In this document: piece after piece, positions 9,690 through 20,600 of the stretch
Position numbering within the stretch: the first letter of the stretch is position 1
Layout: each line of letters starts with the position of its first letter
NCBI RefSeq assembly: GCF_035083965.1
Contig: NC_089722.1
Location: 38,301,958-38,365,957, forward strand
Origin: Branchiostoma lanceolatum
Lineage: Eukaryota > Chordata > Leptocardii > Amphioxiformes > Branchiostomatidae
Length of the DNA stretch: 64,000 nt
Direction of reading: 5' to 3'
Position numbers and translations under genes: made by a program
The notes under the pieces: generated by a model
Database searches by the model: none
The model's input: only the letters and a program-made list of their open reading frames with translations
What the model was told of the DNA's origin: nothing

Positions 9690-9763
9690 GACCCTTTGTC
9701 ACACGGGCAGGTGTCATGTGATCAGGTAACATGGCGGCCTCCGGTTAGCATGGTCCAAAACAG
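9690..9763 (+). promoter_or_regulatory. Candidate GDAP2 promoter and untranslated first exon
   Basis: Contains TCATGTGA (E-box type), then AACATGGCGGCC (close to the YY1 consensus AANATGGCGGC), then a good splice donor CAG|GTACGG with the exon ending at 9763. The ATG in the YY1 motif opens only a five-codon frame. This is the pattern of housekeeping promoters with YY1 at the +1 region. It is an inference from motifs only. Confidence 0.35.
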
Positions 9764-10395
9764 GTACGGTTTTCTCTCTGTTTTACACATCCCACGCCGC
9801 AGCTGGCCTTTCTGTCGGCTGTGATACATTCTAGAACATCAGAGGAGCGTTTTCTGCGCAAAGGTTGTGAGCTGTAAGGAATTCCGACTTGTTTTTTTAC
9901 TTGAAAAGTCTACGGAAATTGCATGCACGGCCCATGAATTATTTTTTTCCTCGCAAACTCTTTCGTCGACATACCACGAACTACCACTTAAAGCTAATCT
10001 AAAGCAGAATTTGAAAAAAAAAGCTAGTAGCAAATGTAATCTAGGTCGAATCTCTAACGTAACAAATAGTTGCACATTACCTTAAGGCCACTTTGAGTTG
10101 ATTATATGGATGACATCCTCTGGACGCCCGTAAACTCATGCGAGTGAGGGAAAAAAAGACTGGCAAAGAAAATGTCTTGTTTCAAAAGATGGTGTTGCAA
10201 ACTAAGTTAACAGAAAGCACAACAGCTTTATGCAACAAAAAGTTACACCAGTATAATATTAAATTGAAAGTTTTCTTCAATGTTAACTGAAGGGACCACC
10301 CTAAAGATTAATAAATAAGTAAACTGCAAATAACATTTCTGACACCTTGCATTTACAGTGGGGTTTGAGCGCCACTGACTGACCAGTCTAACTGG
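9764..10395. other. Probable GDAP2 intron 5' of the coding exons
   Basis: AT-rich with no coding signal. The open frames on both strands at 9839-10085 are mirror-image chance frames. Confidence 0.35.
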
Positions 10396-10490
10396 TTCGG
10401 ACCCTTTAGCCTAGTGGTTAGTGTGCATGGACTGTGTGCTGGCGGGCCCGGGTTTGATCGCCAGGAGCCAGAAGACTGTTCTACTCACCT
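10396..10490 (+). repeat. tRNA-derived SINE head
   Basis: A-box-like TAGCCTAGTGGTTAGTG and B-box-like GGGTTTGATCGCC are spaced as in a tRNA. The rest does not fold as a full tRNA, so I call a SINE head rather than a tRNA gene. Confidence 0.55.
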
Positions 10491-10665
10491 CTTTGTTTCA
10501 TTTACATACAACTATTAAATGAAGAACATTTTTAGCCCTGAACTTAGCAATAGGTGATCCATGAATAGCTATCAAAATGATTAAGCTTGACAGTGTGGAA
10601 CCAGTAAAAATGATAATCTATGCATCAGATAGAATTTCTGGATGTATTGTATGATCTTATCAACA

Positions 10666-10837
10666 GGTACACATAGCTCTCCCAACACACATAAAAAGAA
10701 AAAAGCCAAAAGTGAAAGATTCAGGAATCTCCACCCGTGGTTACCATGGCGACAAACCAGTTACCAGTTGACTGGGACCCCGAGCTTCAGGACGGCCCAG
10801 ATGACCAGTCTATATCCAGCAGTCCTGGAGCGGCAAG
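10666..10837 (+). other. GDAP2: Candidate GDAP2 5' exon with in-frame ATG
   Basis: Acceptor TTATCAACAG ends at 10665. An ATG at 10746 in good Kozak context (ACCATGG) opens MATNQLPVDWDPELQDGP, and a donor AAG|GTTTAG follows 10837 in phase 2. Joined to the next exon at 11669, the frame runs without a stop through SSSPGAASPG straight into MDPLGA, the conserved GDAP2 start. So the exon could add about 33 residues, or act as 5' UTR with the start at 11676. The composition looks coding. Transcript data would decide. Confidence 0.45.
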
Positions 10838-10959
10838 GTTTAGGAACAAGACTCCTTGCTCATTTTTTTCTCCTTCTGATCAACTCAAAAAGTTCAAATT
10901 TGAAGTGATGATCGGCAAAACCTTTGGAAAGATTTGATCGAATTCTTCACACCAAGATT

Positions 10960-11160
10960 GTAATCAATCAATCAATTAACCAAACAATCGGTCAATCAAT
11001 CAATCAATCATGCGTTGCTAAATCAATAGATCAGTAAACCAAACAATTGGTCAATCAATAAATCAATCATACTTTGCTAAATCAATCAATTAACCAAACA
11101 ATCAGTCAATCAATCAATCAATCATGCTTTGCTAAATCTCTCTAATCAATTGAAAATATA
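10960..11160. repeat. (AATC)n-type degenerate microsatellite
   Basis: Repeated CAATCAATCAAT blocks separated by a recurring stretch of about 60 bp (AACCAAACAAT..GTCAATCAATCAATCAT...TTGCTAAATC), repeated about three times. Confidence 0.7.
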
Positions 11161-11388
11161 CAAACTGGAAGAGTTGGTCAGGAAAAAACTTGATCAAATT
11201 CTCCAGACCAATGTCACATCAATCAATCAGTCAGTCAGTCAACCAATCATCCGTGGGCATAAATGCTGATCTCTAGGTTTTTCTATTTTCTTTATAGGAC
11301 CATGTCATGATATCATAAATCCACACTAGTTCTCGGAAATTAAAAATTCAGCATGAGGACAATCACATGACATGACACATAATTTCAT

Positions 11389-11549
11389 AATATTTGCATG
11401 AAGGTAATTTGCATAAACGGGAAAATTACATAGTCAGGTAACTAATGATTTACTATAATTCCATAATGACAAAATAATGGTATAATTATTAATGCCTTGC
11501 AGGGCAGGGATGGATCCATTGCATCGGAGCTCGATTGAGCATGGCTGAT
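11389..11549 (+). repeat. Tandem duplication of the GDAP2 start-exon acceptor region (decayed copy)
   Basis: The block ATATTTGCATGAA.GTAATTTGCATA and the junction TTGCAG..CAGGGATGGATCC are present twice, about 160 bp apart. The upstream copy has acceptor AG ending at 11512 and ATG at 11520, and encodes MDPLHRSSIEHG followed by a stop. The downstream copy is the functional exon. This is an exon-start duplication that has decayed. Confidence 0.7.
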
Positions 11550-11675
11550 GATATTTGCATGAATGTAATTTGCATATGTGGGAAGATTAAATGCTCCCTT
11601 AGCTGTAAGATGTATAACATTACATCTGTTAATTACTGTCCAATGACAAGATTATAAATCTCTTGCAGCCCAGGG

Positions 11676-14600
11676 ATGGATCCGTTGGGGGCTCGGTTGA
11701 ACATCGTGGAAGAGAAGGAGCTTTGCCGCTGGGTCAACGCTTACGTCCCCTCCTATCCAGAGGCACAGGAAGAAGAGAGGGAGTCCAGGTTTCCTGTCAA
11801 CGAGGACTTCAACAGGAAGGTGGTCCTCTGGTGAGCTACTAGAGATTATGGGAACTTTATTTGGTGGTAAATTGGAGAGGCAATGTTAGAAGATTTTCAA
11901 TTTTGTGGTTGACAGCATACATGTAGTAAGGTAACGCAAGACAGAGCAGGTTATGGGACAGGTGACGACAGAAACATATTATCATTCAGTAAACAGCTGT
12001 TCTAGACTTCAGATCAGGTATCTTATGCAGAGAAACCAAGCAAGAGGATCTAAAAAAATAATGTTAATCATTATTTTCCAGTGCTGAATTTTCATCGATG
12101 TGGAAGGAATAACACATCTGTAATAACAGAATAAGTCCAGAAGTTCTATACTTGAGTGTAAGTCTATTTAGGTACTAGGGCTTGAAATTAATTTTTGGAA
12201 ACAGGTGCACTGGTGCACCCAACCAAAAAAATTAGATGCACAGAAGGTCTCAGAGTTTTTTTACAATTTCGTGTGTAGGCCGACACCCTCAGGTCAACGG
12301 GCTACAATTCTGCCAAAAAGAAGTATGATGGAAAATGTAATTACAAGGGCAAAAAGCGGTTTTCTGCTGCTTTCCGATGTATTCATCGGTATTGTTCGTT
12401 GTCCCTTTATTTTTGAACTCCGACCAAGAACCAGAAAGAATTCTGGGTGCACCACATAAAATAAATGTTGAATGTCAGCAAAACATGATTACAAAGTTTA
12501 ACGCTGCTCTATTAAAAACTTCAATCTGTAATTCTATATTTTCTGGCCTTATGTTCAGGGAGGGCGACATCACAGCGTTGAACTGCACAGCGATTGTCAA
12601 CACGACAAACGAGACGCTGACCGACAGGAACCTCATCAGCGAGAGGATCTTCCAGGCAGCTGGACCTGACCTCCGGGCGGAGTGCTCCAACCATGTCAAA
12701 AGTAAGTCTCAAAAAAAGTAAGGTAAAGCATCCTCAATTGAGGTGAAGCATGATGCTTTTTCAAGTAACTAGTGGAAGTGCAATGCCGCTTCATCACGGG
12801 TTGCGTTTTTGGCCAAGCACAACCCTAGTCTTCTCGATAAGTGTGTTGGGTTCTTTTACGCGTAGAGGTTTGAGGCTTAGGCCCCGAAGCTCCCTCATAC
12901 ACAAGTCCACCATCCAAAATGATGAATGCAATCCCTTACAACATGTCCGAGCTGAGTCAACCCTTGGATCAAACTCGGGCCCCAGGATCCACGGAATTTG
13001 ATCCAGATGGCGAAGCAGCGGGGTTGCGTTACCACTTGCGCCACGGGGACATGTCTTAGTCCGAGAAAAAAGGTGTTTCCGGCTACATGTTATTGTTTTT
13101 GGGAAGACCGACTACTACTTCGCCAGGGGCTGAATTGCTAGGAGCGCACAATTGGCGGGGCTGAATCGCAAGGGTCTGGAGCGACTGCCATTCGGCATGC
13201 AGTTGACCTCAATATGACAGTTGCCCCATATAGGACTATAGGTTTTGGACCACTCACACCGGGAAGGACCCCTACTCTTTGTGACAGCCCCTGCATGGTA
13301 TTCATAGGAAAATAAAGAATTTGTTTAGATGATAGAAATTCCTCCAATAATTGTAAGAACCCATTCAAAACACATATAAAGGTAGATTAACCCTTAGATA
13401 TGTACAGTATAGAACTGTAGTTATGTACCAGCCATACTTTGTACCTTGTACAATTGTTGCGCAATAAAGATATCAATATCAATATCTTTCTTATATTCTG
13501 TGATCCTTACATGTTACCTCCTTCCTCATGACCAAGTCAGAATGGGAGAAGGGCAAAGCTGATTATGGCCCTTTTTGGGCGACGCCTCAGGGGCAAGCCT
13601 AATAGCTCAGAAGAGGACTAGAAATAGTCATGCTTTTAAGTACTGGAGTTATCAGCCAAGGATTGATGTGTTCAAAAATTTGTATTTTCCGAGAACCATA
13701 GTAGAATGGAACTCGTTGTCATCAAGTACTGTAGGAGCATCTTCACTAAGTAGCTTTAAAGAACGGTTACAGTCAGATATGCAAAGACTAGGTGTAACAG
13801 ACCGTTCGGTGTAAGATGACCAGCTGCTGCCGCGCCGCGTGCCTGCGAAGCTGGTGTGTTACGCCTATTGGCGGTTGTACCGGCTATATAGATACAGATA
13901 CAGAATAGTATATGTAGATTTGTGTTCTGTCTATGACTAAAGTGGTGAGAAGAAATGACCGCCTTTTGTGTGTGCACAGCTTGCAGGACAGGTGAGGCGA
14001 AGATGACGAAAGGGTACAACCTGCCAGCCAGGTACGTTATCCACACCGTGGGGCCCAGGTACAACGTTAAGTACCGAACAGCCGCGGAGAGCGCCTTGTT
14101 CAACTGCTACCGGAACAGTCTTCAGCTCGCCAGGTACTGTAAATTCAGTTACTTTTGCTGTGAATTAATTTTCCAAAAGGAGGGGAGACTGTTTTTTTGC
14201 GGTGTTTTGAGGTTCACTGTTGAAATACTGTAAATGCATTTAAGTTTGCATTGTTTTTATTTCACGCTAAGGGGAAAATGAAACTTGTTTGCGGTGTTTT
14301 TACGTTTGCGGCAGTGCTATAGTCATATACTGCTACAATATTGGACAAAAATGTTCACGGTGATTTTATGTTTGTGGTAAAGCGGTTGCCACGAAAATCG
14401 TGAACATAAAACCACCACAAACATTTCTGCATTTACAGTAGTTCAGTCTGCAGTACAGTAGTCATACATGTAAATTGGAAATGCATATTACTGGTGTCAG
14501 GAATTTGAGGTAGAGAGGACACTGCGAAAACGACAACATCGATCACTGGGAAGATTAATAGACATAATACATGTACTACCTGCATCTGTATTGTTGCCTC

Positions 14601-17600
14601 TGCCAAGATTGTAATGTTTTCAGTGCCTTAGGTTTGCGTCTTTATGGACAGAGTAACTAAACAAATTATGGATGGATCTTGTTGGAATCTGTTGTCAAAA
14701 TGAAGTTCAATTATAGTTCTCCTAGTGGTTTTCCATGGCACTGCAGCAGATGTCTTAAGATTTTCTTAATGCTGACAAGGGTCTGATATTTGTCTATTTT
14801 ACACAGAGAAAACAGTCTCCAGTCCATTGGCCTGTGTGTGGTGAACCAGCCAAAGAGAGGATATCCGCCGGACGAGGGGGCCCACATCGCACTCAGTAAG
14901 GCATTTTATATTGTTCTCTACTGGGGGTGTCCCTGTGGTGCAGTGGTCTGCGCTTCTGTCACCACATCTGGTTCAAATTATGAGGAGCCAGAAGGCCTGA
15001 GTTTGCGCCCGGGTAGGACACGTCTGGATTAGAGGCGCATCGAGTCATACCAAAGACTTTATGAAAATGGTAGATACGTCTGAAACAGTATGGAAGTTAA
15101 ACACACTCCACTGCCAGTGGACTAGCCCCCTGCTGCAGTGATTGCACCACAGTGTGGCCCAGGGCTATGAAACGGAGATGGGCTCCCTCCTATACACCTT
15201 ATGGTATGGGAGGATTTTAACTCTAACTTAAGTTCTCTACTAGCAATGTCATACCTGAACCTTATCACTCACTCACACACACCATTGAGCTTAAATGATC
15301 TTGGAGTAGTTTTTCTGGGTTTGCGGATTCGATGGGGTGGTCTACAGGGGTGGGCTAGTGGGGTGGGCTACCTCAGCATCTACCCTTTCTGGACCTCAAG
15401 GCTGTGCATGGGGGTTTAGCATTGAATGGAATTTCCTTGAGGAAAAGATGGGTCACTCTGTGGGAGGGCCGGAAAGAATGCTTTATTTTGCTGAAGGATC
15501 ATATTGCTTTGGGGATGCTACAGTGGGGGGTGGAGGTGGGCAATGAGCATACTGCATACATTTACATCGTGCAGGAGTTTGTTATCCCCAGTTTTAGATT
15601 TTTAAACATGGAGGACTATGTTCCCTGTTCCTTTATATACTGCTCAGTCAGGCCAACAGGACAGTAGCATTGTGGCTACAAAAAAGAAATGAGCAACAAA
15701 AGCAACACTATACATTGTACAAACACACACACTTAAAACATTCCAACCCACGCTCATGCACACTGACACACATAACCACAAATACATTGTACATTGTATG
15801 CAAGCACATGCATTCAGGTACATTCTAGTCTAAATGTGAGACATATGTTTTGAATTTTGTCAAACAAAGGCTCTCTCATTCCCTAGCTGTCCTATGCAAC
15901 TTCCAGTTTATTTCCCTTGTACCTCTTCCCAAAAATCCTAATTGTATACTGAGTACTTAGAAGTTTGTTTATGATAAATGGATTTTCTACCAGTCTTGGT
16001 GCACCTACATGTACCCCCCCCCCCCACCTGCCATATGATTAGCTGTTACCTTCCCTCTAGCCCACCCACAGCTTGACCCAGATCCTCTTCAAGGAAATTC
16101 CGTAAGAGGCCAAACCCCCATGCACAGCCTTGAGGTCCAGAAAGGGTAGATGCTGAGGTAGCCCGCCCCACTAGCCCACCCCTGTAGACCACCCCATCGA
16201 ATCCGCAAACCCAGTTTTTCTTGCTGAAGTGCTAATCCTAAGAAATAAGCTCGTCAGGATCATGAGCAAAACAAACTAACAAGGCAATCAGAGATGGCAG
16301 GCTTCACCCCCTTGTCAATACTGCTTTGTCATCCTTCCAGTCCCACAGACAAGAACAGCAGCAGTGAGGATGTGTGGCAAAGCTGCATTGTGTTTTGGGG
16401 GGATTTCAGAAACGCACAACACACGGGTCCCCAGAAAGTGCGAAATGGAACGAAATAAAACGAAATGGAATGAAATGGAACGAAATAAATAGATTCAAGA
16501 GATAAAACATGTTATACTATTTACTTACCACTCACTTTTGTATTTAAAATCCTTCCTGTTCCGGTCTACTGTGAATGTTATAATTACAACGTTCCTTATA
16601 TTTCGCTATCTACTGGTATTTCATTTCATAATGTTACATGTTGTTTTAGTTCGTTCCATTTCGTTCCATTTCATCCATTTCACACTTTCTGGGGACCTCA
16701 ACACCCACACGCACAAATACACAACACATACACACACAACATACACACAACACACACACACAAGCACACTTGCAGGCACAGATTCAGACACCCACTCAGA
16801 CAAGTCAAAAACAATATTTCACTCCAATGGAAGTGACAAACAAATATTAAACAGACAATAAGTCCATGCACTCTACTTTTGTAGGAACTGTGCGTAGATT
16901 CCTGGAGAAATACGACTCTTCCTTAGAGACGGTGGTCTTTGCAGTGACCGACAATGATGAGGTAGGAGTTTTTGTTATTAGTTCTGTACTGTTGTGTTCT
17001 GTAGGACATCTACAGGAGAATCATGCCCCTGTACTGTTGTGTTCTGTAGGACATCTACAGGAGAATCATGCCCCTGTACTGTTGTGTTCTGTAGTACATC
17101 TGCAGGAGAATCATGCCCCTGTACTGTTGTGTTCTGTAGGACATCTACAGGAGAATCATGCCCCTGTACTGTTGTGTTCTGTAGGACATCTACAGGAGAA
17201 TCATGCCCCTGTACTGTTGTGTTCTGTAGGACATCTACAGGAGAATCATGCCCCTGTACTGTTGTATTCTGTAGGACATCTACAGGAGAATCATGCCCCT
17301 GTACTGTTGTATTCTGTAGGACATCTACAGGAGAATCATGCCCCTGTACTGTTGTGTTCTGTAGGACATCTACAGGAGAATCATGCCCCTGTACTATTGT
17401 GTTCTGTAGGACATCTACAGGAGCCATGCCCCTGTACTGTTGTGTTCTGTAGGACATCTACAGGAGAATCATGCCCGTGTACTGTTGTATTCTGTAGGAC
17501 ATATACAGGAGAATCATGCCCCTGTACTGTTGTATTCTGTAGGACATCTACAGGAGAATCATGCCCCTGTACTGTTGTGTTCTGTAGGACATCTACAGGA

Positions 17601-20600
17601 GAATCATGCCCCTGTACTGTTGTATTCTGTAGGACATCTACAGGAGAATCATGCCCCTGTACTGTTGTATTCTGTAGGACATCTACAGGAGAATCATGCC
17701 CCTGTACTGTTGTGTTCTGTAGGACATCTACAGGAGAATCATGCCCCTGTACTATTGTGTTCTGTAGGACATCTACAGGAGAATCATGCCCCTGTACTGT
17801 TGTGTTCTGTAGGACATCTACAGGAGAATCATGCCCCTGTACTGTTGTATTCTGTAGGACATCTACAGGAGCCATGCCCCTGTACTGTTGTGTTCTGTAG
17901 GACATCTATAGGAGAATCATGCCCGTGCACTGTTGTGTTCTGTAGGACATCTACAGGAGAATCATGCCCCTGTACTGTTGTGTTCTGTAAGACATCTACA
18001 GGAGCCATGCCCCTGTACTGTTGTGTTCTGTAGGACATCTACAGGAGAATCATGCCCCTGTACTGTTGTGTTCTGTAGGACATCTACAGGAGAATCATGC
18101 CCCTGTACTGTTGTGTTCTGTAGGACATCTACAGGAGAATCATGCCCCTGTACTGTTGTGTTCTGTAGTACATCTACAGGAGAATCATGCCCCTGTACTG
18201 TTGTATTCTGTAGGACGTCTACAGGAGAATCATGCCCCTGTACTGTTGTGTTCTGTAGGACATCTACAGGAGAATCATGCCCCTGTACTGTTGTATTCTG
18301 TAGGACATCTACAGGAGAATCATGCCCCTGTACTGTTGTATTCTGTAGGACATCTACAGGAGAATCATGCCCCTGTACTGTTGTGTTCTGTAGGACATCT
18401 ACAGGAGAATCATGCCCCTGTACTGTTGTGTTCTGTAGGACATCTACAGGAGAATCATGCCCCTGTACTGTTGTATTCTGTAGGACATCTACAGGAGAAT
18501 CATGCCCCTGTACTGTTGTATTCTGTAGGACATCTACAGGAGAATCATGCCCCTGTACTGTTGTGTTCTGTAGGACATCTACAGGAGCCATGCCCCTGTA
18601 CTGTTGTGTTCTGTAGGACATCTATAGGAGAATCATGCCCGTGCACTGTTGTGTTCTGTAGGACATCTACAGGAGAATCATGCCCCTGTACTGTTGTATT
18701 CTGTAGGACATCTACAGGAGAATCATGCCCCTGTACTGTTGTATTCTGTAGGACGTCTACAGGAGAATCATGCCCCTGTACTGTTGTGTTCTGTAGGACA
18801 TCTACAGGAGAATCATGCCCCTGTACTGTTGTATTCTGTAGGACATCTACAGGAGAATCATGCCCCTGTACTGTTGTATTCTGTAGGACATCTACAGGAG
18901 AATCATGCCCCTGTACTGTTGTGTTCTGTAGGACATCTACAGGAGAATCATGCCCCTGTACTGTTGTGTTCTGTAGGACATCTACAGGAGAATCATGCCC
19001 CTGTACTGTTGTATTCTGTAGGACATCTACAGGAGAATCATGCCCCTGTACTGTTGTATTCTGTAGGACATCTACAGGAGAATCATGCCCCTGTACTGTT
19101 GTGTTCTGTAGGACATCTACAGGAGCCATGCCCCTGTACTGTTGTGTTCTGTAGGACATCTATAGGAGAATCATGCCCGTGCACTGTTGTGTTCTGTAGG
19201 ACATCTACAGGAGAATCATGCCCCTGTACTATTGTGTTCTGTAGGACATCTACAGGAGAATCATGCCCCTGTACTGTTGTGTTCTGTAGGACATCTACAG
19301 GAGAATCATGCCCCTGTACTGTTGTATTCTGTAGGACATCTACAGGAGCCATGCCCCTGTACTGTTGTGTTCTGTAGGACATCTATAGGAGAATCATGCC
19401 CGTGCACTGTTGTGTTCTGTAGGACATCTACAGGAGAATCATGCCCCTGTACTGTTGTGTTCTGTAAGACATCTACAGGAGCCATGCCCCTGTACTGTTG
19501 TGTTCTGTAGGACATCTACAGGAGAATCATGCCCCTGTACTGTTGTGTTCTGTAGGACATCTACAGGAGAATCATGCCCCTGTACTGTTGTGTTCTGTAG
19601 GACATCTACAGGAGAATCATGCCCCTGTACTGTTGTGTTCTGTAGTACATCTACAGGAGAATCATGCCCCTGTACTGTTGTATTCTGTAGGACGTCTACA
19701 GGAGAATCATGCCCCTGTACTGTTGTGTTCTGTAGGACATCTACAGGAGAATCATGCCCCTGTACTGTTGTATTCTGTAGGACATCTACAGGAGAATCAT
19801 GCCCCTGTACTGTTGTATTCTGTAGGACATCTACAGGAGAATCATGCCCCTGTACTGTTGTGTTCTGTAGGACATCTACAGGAGAATCATGCCCCTGTAC
19901 TGTTGTGTTCTGTAGGACATCTACAGGAGAATCATGCCCCTGTACTGTTGTATTCTGTAGGACATCTACAGGAGAATCATGCCCCTGTACTGTTGTATTC
20001 TGTAGGACATCTACAGGAGAATCATGCCCCTGTACTGTTGTGTTCTGTAGGACATCTACAGGAGCCATGCCCCTGTACTGTTGTGTTCTGTAGGACATCT
20101 ATAGGAGAATCATGCCCGTGCACTGTTGTGTTCTGTAGGACATCTACAGGAGAATCATGCCCCTGTACTGTTGTGTTCTGTAAGACATCTACAGGAGCCA
20201 TGCCCCTGTACTGTTGTGTTCTGTAGGACATCTACAGGAGAATCATGCCCCTGTACTGTTGTGTTCTGTAGGACATCTACAGGAGAATCATGCCCCTGTA
20301 CTGTTGTGTTCTGTAGGACATCTACAGGAGAATCATGCCCCTGTACTGTTGTATTCTGTAGGACATCTACAGGAGAATCATGCCCCTGTACTGTTGTATT
20401 CTGTAGGACATCTACAGGAGAATCATGCCTCTCTACTTCCCGCGGACCAAGGCTGAAGAGCAGGCCGTGTTGGACGAGGTTCCCACGGATGTTGGGAATG
20501 AGGAGGGAGAGCCTTTCATCCAGGAGCGGCAAATCAGAATCATGGACAAACCTCTCGGAGCAGAGGACAGCAGTAAGATGTTTAGAATTCTTCTTGCAGT

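Larger units (their letters stand above)
11676..20572 (+). other. GDAP2: GDAP2 macro-domain exons
   Basis: Macro-domain landmarks are visible in order: [18 protein letters not shown] (residues about 52-69), with the Asp-Ile and Asn-x-x-Asn features of the ADP-ribose pocket; [20 protein letters not shown] then TVGPRY (about 102-127); [60 protein letters not shown]; and, across the intron that holds the minisatellite, [13 protein letters not shown]. All align with vertebrate GDAP2 by eye without gaps larger than a few residues. Whether it binds ADP-ribose or hydrolyses it cannot be read from the sequence. Confidence 0.9.

Noticed and set aside
16982-20430. CRISPR-like array
   Set aside because: There are no unique spacers. 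The whole unit repeats, and the unit is derived from a splice junction in a eukaryotic gene.
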